Shown here in pieces: positions 1-3,722 of a stretch of DNA of 7,887 nucleotides. A program made the position numbers and the translations under genes. Below the pieces are notes generated by a model, which saw nothing but the letters and a program-made list of their open reading frames with translations, was not told the DNA's origin and did not search any database. Position 1 is the stretch's first letter; the number at the start of each line of letters is the position of its first letter. The DNA comes from Rubrobacter sp. (lineage in GTDB: Bacteria > Actinomycetota > Rubrobacteria > Rubrobacterales > Rubrobacteraceae). The DNA is taken from positions 1 to 7,887 of the forward strand of contig JADDKG010000074.1 of the NCBI GenBank assembly GCA_020253895.1, written 5' to 3'.

Positions 1-456
1 CGCCGACCCTCCGGGCTCCCCGCCGAGAAGGGAGGGCCTGGTGGTGCTGGCGGCGCCGCTCCCCGGCTCCTCCCTCACGGCCGGGCACCGGTCCCACAGC
101 CAGCAGGAGAGGGTCTTCCCGGTCCCGAGCTCCACCCCGGTCACCGCGGCGAGCCCCACGAGCAGCGAGAGGGTGGCGCTGGCCAAGCCGCCCAGCAGGA
201 TCGAACGCCGCCGGGATGCAGGCAGCGCGAGCAGGCGCCCGGCCGCGCCCTCGAGGTAGGCCTGGATCACCGAGGAGGCGGCGGTGATGACCATGACGGT
301 CACCGCCGTCCCCAGCACGGTCCCCGCGATGCCGAAACGCGAGGTCAGAAAGGCCCCCGCCGCCGCGGCCAGGCCGGTGGCCACGACCTCGGCGGGCCTG
401 ATGAGCCTCTGCTCTCTCCCGTTTTTGTCCCTGGTGCCTGTTCCGGGGAAACCCAC
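1..456 (-). CDS. Conserved actinobacterial-type membrane protein, partial (C-terminus lies beyond window)
   Basis: Function unknown. The minus-strand frame stays open from 456 to the window edge, giving 152 residues. GTG at 456 is chosen because GGGGAGG lies 9 bases upstream of it. A polar N-terminus of about 20 residues is followed by the motif RPAEVVATGLAAA and hydrophobic stretches at roughly residues 22-38, 42-64 and 86-108. Between them is a short polar region with an RRR cluster (82-84). The last helix runs into VTGVELGTGKTLS, a motif I associate with small uncharacterised actinobacterial membrane proteins that carry this RPAEV / GIAGTVLG / ELxTGK pattern. After residue 125 the sequence is Gly/Ser/Pro-rich and probably disordered. 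It diverges from the first hsp20 gene, so a link to stress is only positional. Strand and frame are well supported; the family recognition is from memory. Confidence 0.72.
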   Translation of the reverse strand, partial: MGFPGTGTRDKNGREQRLIRPAEVVATGLAAAAGAFLTSRFGIAGTVLGTAVTVMVITAASSVIQAYLEGAAGRLLALPASRRRSILLGGLASATLSLLVGLAAVTGVELGTGKTLSCWLWDRCPAVREEPGSGAASTTRPSLLGGEPGGSA

Positions 457-510
457 GGCGCACAGCCTCCCCGCTCGTGCGATCCGGCAACCCTCCCGAT
501 GCCGCCGGGG

Positions 511-516
511 ATTATA
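511..516 (-). promoter_or_regulatory. Candidate -10 element for the membrane protein gene
   Basis: On the minus strand the sequence reads TATAAT, a perfect -10 hexamer in otherwise GC-rich DNA, with transcription expected to start near 504 and a leader of about 48 bases to the GTG at 456. No good TTGACA-like -35 is visible 16-18 bases upstream. The hexamer is flanked by two direct CCGGGG copies (505-510 and 519-524 on the plus strand), which could be a binding site or chance. Confidence 0.4.
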
Positions 517-527
517 AACCGGGGGGC

Positions 528-556
528 TTGCACCCGCCGTGCGCCCTCGCTAATAA
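528..556 (+). promoter_or_regulatory. Weak candidate promoter for hsp20 copy 1
   Basis: TTGCAC (528-533) and TAATAA (551-556) are separated by exactly 17 bases. This would start transcription near 563 and leave a leader of about 45 bases before the ATG at 608. The -10 matches the consensus poorly. No CIRCE or HAIR inverted repeat was found here, so regulation by HrcA or HspR is not supported by the sequence. Confidence 0.33.
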
Positions 557-607
557 CAGAGGTGGAAGGCAAAAGGGAGAACCCAGGAGGAAAGGAGGTG
601 ATGCGCC

Positions 608-1087
608 ATGACGCTCATGAGGCCGATGCGTGGGCTCTGGGAGCTCAACCGGGAGTTTGAGCGGATGTTCAACGAGCTTGCGGGCAGCCTCTTCGGCGCG
701 CGCAGCCTCCTCTCCTCCGGGCGCGGCACCGGGGAGGCCGTATGGGTGCCCGCGCTTGAGATGTACGCCCGCGGCGCGGATCTGGTGATCCGTGTCGACC
801 TGCCCGGGGTGAAGATCGACGACGTCGACATCACCCTGGAGGGCGAGACGCTGACCATCAGCGGCGTCCGCAAGGGCGAGCCCGAGGAGGTCAGCTACTA
901 CGTGCGCGAGGTGCCCTACGGGGCCTTCCGCCGGAGCATCGCTGTCCCGGAGGGCGTTGAGGCCGACAACATAAAGGCCCACCTGGAGGACGGCGTGCTC
1001 GAGGTTGTGCTGCCCGGGGTCGTGCGGGAGGCCCAGCCGAAGCGGATCGCGATCGAGGGCGCGGCCACTGAGCAGCCTCGCGGCTGA
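608..1087 (+). CDS. Small heat-shock protein, Hsp20/alpha-crystallin family (copy 1)
   Basis: ATP-independent cytoplasmic holdase that binds unfolding proteins and keeps them refoldable by ATP-driven chaperones. The product is 159 residues, usual for the family. The N-terminal arm (about 1-46) is rich in F, L and R (ELNREFERMFNELAG), as expected for the oligomerising and substrate-binding arm. The alpha-crystallin domain spans about 47-140, with VDLPGVKIDDVDITL, LTISGVRKG and the signature A-H-L-E-D-G-V-L at 124-131. An I-A-I motif at 147-149 is the C-terminal I-x-I anchor used in oligomer assembly. ATG 608 follows AAGGAGGTGAT, a near-perfect anti-16S match, at ideal spacing. The gene stands alone, divergent from a membrane protein gene and followed by a strong terminator. 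It is a clear but diverged paralogue of the hsp20 at 3131. Confidence 0.95.
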   Translation: MTLMRPMRGLWELNREFERMFNELAGSLFGARSLLSSGRGTGEAVWVPALEMYARGADLVIRVDLPGVKIDDVDITLEGETLTISGVRKGEPEEVSYYVREVPYGAFRRSIAVPEGVEADNIKAHLEDGVLEVVLPGVVREAQPKRIAIEGAATEQPRG

Positions 1088-1170
1088 GCCTCGCCGCAGG
1101 CCCTTACCCTGGCCCCGGGATCCCCCTCGGGTAGCCCGGGCTCCGCCACCTCCGGATGCGGCGGAGGCCA

Positions 1171-1225
1171 GGCCCCGCCCGGCTAAGTCGGGCTCGGGGG
1201 TTCCGGGGCGGGCCTTCTTTTTTTT
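1171..1225 (+). terminator. Intrinsic terminator of hsp20 copy 1
   Basis: The left arm GGCCCCGCCCGG (1171-1182) pairs with CCGGGGCGGGCC (1203-1214), 12 positions with a two-base mismatch in the middle. TTC and eight T residues (1218-1225) follow. It lies 83 bases after the hsp20 stop codon and is built inside repeat copy A. Copy B at the matching position has lost both the GC-rich right arm and the T-run, so only copy A should terminate well. Confidence 0.75.
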
Positions 1226-1227
1226 AT

Positions 1228-1252
1228 GTTTGAGTTCCTGCTGTCGTGGTAT
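1228..1252 (+). promoter_or_regulatory. SigB/SigF-like promoter motif in repeat copy A
   Basis: GTTT (1228-1231), 15 bases, then TGGTAT (1247-1252). This is close to the GTTT-N14-16-GGGTAT pattern known for SigB/SigF-type promoters of Gram-positive bacteria. It sits directly after the T-run of the terminator. The predicted start near 1259 would send transcription through repeat copy B into the sigma factor gene. An alternative reading is a SigA-like TTGAGT with a poorly spaced -10. Confidence 0.45.
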
Positions 1253-1263
1253 ACATTAGTCCC

Positions 1264-1403
1264 GGCTCCGGAACCCCCGTTGGGTGTCTGGGCCCCGCCA
1301 CCTCCGGGTGCGGCGGAGGCCAGGCCCCGCCCGGCTAAGTCGGGCTCGGGGGTTCCGGAGCCGACTTATCTTATGTTTGAATTCCTTCCGCCGCGGTATA
1401 CAT
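1264..1403 (+). repeat. Duplicated palindrome-plus-promoter module, copy B
   Basis: Second copy of the module, offset 152-153 bases from copy A in the left and core parts, and 147 in the tail because copy B is 5 bases shorter between them. Its outer arms form a perfect 17-base inverted repeat: 1263-1279 with 1347-1363 (CGGCTCCGGAACCCCCG and its complement). They enclose a CCTCCG/CGGAGG stem (1301-1306 with 1314-1319) and a CCCGGC-TAA-GTCGGG hairpin (1330-1344) containing one G-U pair. The result could be a three-stem folded RNA or a DNA palindrome. It lies immediately upstream of the sigma factor gene. Confidence 0.85.
1375..1399 (+). promoter_or_regulatory. SigB/SigF-like promoter motif before the sigma factor gene
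   Basis: GTTT (1375-1378), 15 bases, then CGGTAT (1394-1399), continuing as TATACAT. This matches five of six positions of the GGGTAT -10 of SigB/SigF-type promoters and has the same spacing as copy A. The bases between the two boxes differ at several positions while the boxes themselves are kept. The start would be near 1406, leaving a leader of about 29 bases before the ATG at 1435. Confidence 0.5.
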
Positions 1404-1434
1404 CCTCTCTGGATGTCGTGATCCTTTCTGCGTG

Positions 1435-2202
1435 ATGGACGGGAAGCTGGAACATACGTTGCTGGAGAGGGCGGCCTCGGGGGACCGGGAGGCCCGCAGG
1501 CGAGTCATCGAGTCCCACCTTGGACTAGTCGCGGCCCTTGCCCGCCGCTACGCCCGGCGGTGGGGGGTTCCGTTCGAGGATCTTCTGCAGGAGGGAGCCC
1601 TCGCCCTGGTGCATGCGGTGGACCACTACGACCCCTCCCGCGGGATGCGCTTCTCGACTTACGCCACCTGGTGGGTGAAGCAGGCGATAAGACGGGCTGC
1701 GATGGCCTACGCCCGCCCGATGCGGGTTCCGGAGCGGACGTGGAGGCTCTCCCAGAAGCTCGCGGAGGCCGAGGAGGAGCTGCGGGCGGAGCTCGGGCGC
1801 GAGATCGAGGAGCGAGACCTGCGCTCCGGGCTAGGCTGGTCGGAGGCCGAGCTCGCGGAGGTCCGGCGTGCCTTGGGCCCGGTAGTCTCGCTTGAGTCCC
1901 CGGTGGGCGAAGAAGAGGAGGACGTGCTGGGGGACCTCGTGGCCGACGAGGAGGCCGAGGACCCGGCCGAGCTCGCGGCCCGCAACGACGCCCGCCGACG
2001 CCTGGCTCACGCCCTCTCCGCTCTGCCGCGGCGGGAGCGGACGGTGCTCGCCGGACGCTACGGGCTCACCGGCGAGCCCCGGAGCTTCGTGGATCTGGGC
2101 AGGGAGCTTGGCGTCTCCCGCGAGCGGGCCCGCCAGCTGGAGCGGGCCGCCGTCGAGCGGCTCCGCGAGCATGGACGCAGGCTCGGGCTCGCTCCCTCCT
2201 GA
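1435..2202 (+). CDS. Sigma-70 family RNA polymerase sigma factor (group 2, RpoD/RpoS-like)
   Basis: Directs RNA polymerase core to a promoter set, here probably a stress regulon. The product is 255 residues and lacks region 1.1. Region 2 covers about 10-92, with GDREARRRVIESHLGLVAALARRYA, then FEDLLQEGALALVHAVDHYDPSRGMRFSTYATWWVKQAIRRA (regions 2.2-2.4). RPMRVPERTWRLSQKL is region 3.0, VSLESPVGEEEEDVLGDLVAD is region 3.2, and ALSALPRRERTVLAGRYGLTG with FVDLGRELGVSRERARQLE forms region 4 and its helix-turn-helix. The WWVKQAI core places it with primary-like factors, not with SigB/SigF, which lack it. GTG at 1432 directly precedes ATG 1435; no clear ribosome binding site decides between them, so initiation may be weak or unusual. 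The acidic EEEED run at about 159-163 sits in the region 3.2 finger. No anti-sigma gene is adjacent. Confidence 0.93.
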   Translation: MDGKLEHTLLERAASGDREARRRVIESHLGLVAALARRYARRWGVPFEDLLQEGALALVHAVDHYDPSRGMRFSTYATWWVKQAIRRAAMAYARPMRVPERTWRLSQKLAEAEEELRAELGREIEERDLRSGLGWSEAELAEVRRALGPVVSLESPVGEEEEDVLGDLVADEEAEDPAELAARNDARRRLAHALSALPRRERTVLAGRYGLTGEPRSFVDLGRELGVSRERARQLERAAVERLREHGRRLGLAPS

Positions 2203-2206
2203 TCGG

Positions 2207-2581
2207 CTAGGTTCCGCCGGGCTCCGGAAGCGAGACGTTACCCTCCTCGTCCAAAGCCCCGAAGATGGGTTCTCCCGCGTCGCCCAGCGCGATGAACAGC
2301 CTCTCCCGACCCCTCCGGTCCACCAGCGAGAGCCCGCAGTGGATGTGTTCGCGGGAAGGCTTTATTGCAAGGATTATCTCGGCCTCGTTCTCGGTATCCT
2401 TGAGCGCCACGTAGGGCTCGTCGGTCTGAGGGTTTATCCCGACGGAGGCCGCAACACGCCCACGGCCGTTGAGCACATGCACCCCAGGCATCTCATCGGA
2501 GCCCGCGGAGAGCCTGATGCGCACCCTTCCCTCGTCGTCGGTGACCTCCAGCCGCCGCGCCCTGAGAACGCCGTCCTCCAT
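2207..2581 (-). CDS. Hypothetical protein with five DxxGR strand-turn-strand repeats
   Basis: Function unknown. The product is 124 residues from ATG 2581. This start is preferred because GGAGGT lies 10 bases upstream; the GTG at 2617 would place that site inside the gene. The protein is soluble, acidic and built of similar units at about residues 11-24 (LEVTDDEGRVRIRL), 34-47 (VHVLNGRGRVAASV), 58-71, 84-97 (LSLVDRRGRERLFI) and 107-118 (FGALDEEGNVSL). Each is a hydrophobic strand, a D/N-x-x-G-R turn and a second strand, with a spacing of 23-26 residues. This predicts an all-beta fold such as a small propeller or solenoid. There is no signal peptide, membrane helix or catalytic motif. It follows the zinc-ribbon gene by 59 bases on the same strand and is probably cotranscribed with it. 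It ends 4 bases from the convergent sigma gene. Confidence 0.8.
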   Translation of the reverse strand: MEDGVLRARRLEVTDDEGRVRIRLSAGSDEMPGVHVLNGRGRVAASVGINPQTDEPYVALKDTENEAEIILAIKPSREHIHCGLSLVDRRGRERLFIALGDAGEPIFGALDEEGNVSLPEPGGT

Positions 2582-2640
2582 ACCCCGTTCCACCTCCGGT
2601 GATCTACGGCCTGCCACATCCCTACCATACCCGGCGCGGC

Positions 2641-2916
2641 CTACGCCTCAACCCGGAACCTCACCCCCTCCTCCGCGAGCCCCTCGAGCCACCCGGCCTC
2701 TCGCCGCAGCCGTCCGGCCCGCCGCCGCAGCCGTTCCGCCAAACCCTCCTCCCCCGATCCCGAACAGGCGGGGCAGATCCTGCCGATGGGCCCGCCCTCC
2801 TCATCGTAAGCCACGTATACCCGGTCCTCTCCGAACATCCCAAACGGTGCCCCGCACAACGCGCATGGCTGCCAGGTGCACACCAGCCCGGCCTGCCCCT
2901 CCTCGCGTACCTCCAT
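2641..2916 (-). CDS. Small zinc-ribbon protein, hypothetical
   Basis: Function unknown. The product is 91 residues. C18-x2-C21 and C48-x2-C51 are spaced as in a treble-clef or zinc-ribbon fold, with the linker GAPFGMFGEDRVYVAYDEEGGPIGRI predicted to form beta strands between the two knuckles. The C-terminal 35 residues (GLAERLRRRAGRLRREAGWLEGLAEE) form a basic amphipathic helix that could bind nucleic acid or a partner. The start at 2916 is firm: AGGAGGT lies about 6 bases upstream. An additional Cys at 13 may be free. It is the first gene of a minus-strand pair with the beta-repeat gene and diverges from the second hsp20. Its neighbours suggest a stress role, but nothing in the protein shows one. 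Confidence 0.8.
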   Translation of the reverse strand: MEVREEGQAGLVCTWQPCALCGAPFGMFGEDRVYVAYDEEGGPIGRICPACSGSGEEGLAERLRRRAGRLRREAGWLEGLAEEGVRFRVEA

Positions 2917-2969
2917 CCGGTTACCTCCTGCTGGATAGTTCGTGTGATCTAATGTGACGAATTGGCATA

Positions 2970-2975
2970 ATTATA
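2970..2975 (-). promoter_or_regulatory. Candidate -10 element for the zinc-ribbon/beta-repeat gene pair
   Basis: The minus strand reads TATAAT within CATTTTATAATTATG, a perfect -10 in a strikingly AT-rich patch. Transcription would start near 2963 with a leader of about 46 bases to 2916. The best -35-like word, TTCACA (3001-2996), is 20 bases away, longer than usual, so the -35 is uncertain. Confidence 0.45.
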
Positions 2976-3054
2976 AAATGGTGCACTAAGCCCTTTGTGA
3001 AACAAAAAATCGCTGCCGAAACTCCAGATATTTTTGGATTAGTGGTCGAGTCGT

Positions 3055-3080
3055 GTTTGCTAGAGCTTGAGGGTGGGTAA
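3055..3080 (+). promoter_or_regulatory. SigB/SigF-like promoter for hsp20 copy 2
   Basis: GTTT (3055-3058), 16 bases, then GGGTAA (3075-3080), fitting the GTTT-N14-16-GGGTAT pattern of SigB/SigF-type promoters with one mismatch in the -10. The predicted start near 3087 gives a leader of about 44 bases before the ATG at 3131. It resembles the two motifs upstream of the sigma factor gene. The rest of the 214-base divergent region (2917-3130) is AT-rich, and I found no CIRCE or HAIR palindrome in it. Confidence 0.5.
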
Positions 3081-3130
3081 GGTTGATGCGGAGTTGTGAT
3101 AGGCAGGCGAGCCACAGGGAGGTGGAAAGG

Positions 3131-3586
3131 ATGTCGCTGAGTCCGTTGCGGGGCTTCTTCGACTTCCAGAACGAGATGAGCCGGATGTTCGACGAGATGT
3201 TCCGGGGGCTCTCGCGGCGTCCCCGGGAGGTTTCGGGACGGCGGTTCGAGTGGTCCCCGGCGGTGGATGTGTTCAGCCGGGATGGGGACCTTGTGATAAA
3301 GGCCGAGCTTCCCGGGGTCAGGCGCGAGGACGTGGACATCACCCTGCAAGACGGGGTGCTCACCATCTCCGGCGAGCGGAAGGAGACCGAGGAGGAGAGC
3401 GGCGAGGGGTACCTCGTCCGCGAGAGATTCTATGGCTCCTTCCGGCGCAGCTTCCAGCTGCCCGAGGGGGTGGATGAGAGCAAGATCCACGCCCGTTTCG
3501 AGGACGGCGTGCTCGAGGTGGTCGTGGAGGGTGCGGCCCAGAAGACCCAACCGCGCCGGATACAGATCGAAGGTTCCGGCAGCTGA
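3131..3586 (+). CDS. Small heat-shock protein, Hsp20/alpha-crystallin family (copy 2)
   Basis: Cytoplasmic ATP-independent holdase. The product is 151 residues. ATG 3131 is chosen because GGGAGGTG sits about 7 bases before it; the in-frame ATG at 3083 would put that site inside the gene. The N-terminal arm (LRGFFDFQNEMSRMFDEMFRGL) is aromatic and Met-rich, as in the Hsp16-18 class. The alpha-crystallin domain runs from about 42 to 136, with VDVFSRDGDLVIKAELPGV, DVDITLQDGVLTISGERK and the signature A-R-F-E-D-G-V-L at 121-128. I-Q-I at 144-146 is the C-terminal I-x-I motif. It fits the class A consensus more closely than copy 1, with a longer ETEEESGEGYL loop before the dimerisation strand. It lies just upstream of the Clp ATPase gene but is separated from it by a strong hairpin. 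Confidence 0.96.
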   Translation: MSLSPLRGFFDFQNEMSRMFDEMFRGLSRRPREVSGRRFEWSPAVDVFSRDGDLVIKAELPGVRREDVDITLQDGVLTISGERKETEEESGEGYLVRERFYGSFRRSFQLPEGVDESKIHARFEDGVLEVVVEGAAQKTQPRRIQIEGSGS

Positions 3587-3604
3587 ACGGCTGCCGGCGG
3601 CTCT

Positions 3605-3664
3605 CGCGGGAGGGGTTCTGCTGGCATGAGCTGACCCCTCCCGCGGGCGGCTTGCGGTTTTTTT
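3605..3664 (+). terminator. Terminator-like hairpin between hsp20 copy 2 and the Clp ATPase gene
   Basis: A perfect 12-base inverted repeat, CGCGGGAGGGGT (3605-3616) with ACCCCTCCCGCG (3634-3645), encloses a 17-base loop. Seven T residues follow at 3658-3664. The T-run is 12 bases from the stem, farther than in a textbook intrinsic terminator, so read-through into the Clp gene is possible. Confidence 0.65.
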
Positions 3665-3667
3665 CGG

Positions 3668-3701
3668 ACTTTCAGAAGGAGTAAACTTTCAGAGGGAGTA
3701 A
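3668..3701 (+). repeat. 17-base tandem repeat in the Clp ATPase leader
   Basis: ACTTTCAGAAGGAGTAA (3668-3684) is followed directly by ACTTTCAGAGGGAGTAA (3685-3701), with one difference. It lies 21 bases before the ATG. Each unit holds a purine-rich, ribosome-binding-like AAGGAG/AGGGAG word, while the probable true site GAGGAGG comes afterwards. It could be an operator with two half-sites or a leader element. It does not match the CtsR, HspR, ClgR or CIRCE operators. Confidence 0.8.
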
Positions 3702-3722
3702 TACAGAGGAGGCAGAGGGCGC

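Larger units (their letters stand above)
1111..1256 (+). repeat. Duplicated palindrome-plus-promoter module, copy A
   Basis: The first of two tandem copies of a GC-rich module; the second is at 1264-1403. The core (1138-1206) matches 1290-1358 at 67 of 69 positions by my count. The left part (1111-1137) and the tail (1226-1256) are also recognisably repeated, but more diverged. Internal structure includes an imperfect outer inverted repeat (1112-1126 with 1195-1209), a CTCCGCC/GGCGGAG stem (1141-1147 with 1160-1166) and a small CCCGGC-TAA-GTCGGG hairpin. Copy A alone keeps a terminator-like right arm and T-run. Its tail carries a promoter-like motif. Confidence 0.85.

Noticed and set aside
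512..982. Minus-strand open frames opposite hsp20 copy 1
   Set aside because: Shadow frames of a clear alpha-crystallin gene, with no start context or domain.
1263..1363. tRNA-like gene in the three-stem palindrome of repeat copy B
   Set aside because: There is no acceptor/T-loop consensus (GGTTCRAATCC), no anticodon-loop geometry and no CCA; three stems alone are not enough.
1005..1435. Open frames encoding a repeated Pro/Ala-rich peptide across the two repeat copies
   Set aside because: They only read through the duplicated palindromes; there is no ribosome binding site, and the first begins inside the hsp20 gene in another frame. The shared peptide reflects DNA duplication.
1892..2602. 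Plus-strand open frame overlapping the end of the sigma gene and the beta-repeat gene
   Set aside because: Different frame from the sigma factor and antisense to the SD-supported beta-repeat gene; composition is typical of a shadow.
2581..2617. GTG at 2617 as the start of the beta-repeat gene
   Set aside because: The GGAGGT site lies between 2617 and ATG 2581, so the shorter start is better supported.
3083..3131. ATG at 3083 as the start of hsp20 copy 2
   Set aside because: GGGAGGTG immediately before ATG 3131 and the usual Hsp20 N-terminus favour 3131; the extra residues look like translated leader.
3668..3701. CtsR operator
   Set aside because: The repeat is direct, but the unit has no GGTCAAA-like heptad and its 17-base period does not fit the CtsR site.
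457..3722. CIRCE (HrcA) or HAIR (HspR) operators upstream of the heat-shock genes
   Set aside because: I looked for TTAGCACTC/GAGTGCTAA and CTTGAGT/ACTCAAG pairs. Only isolated half-site-like words (such as CTTGAG near 3066) occur, with no matching second half.
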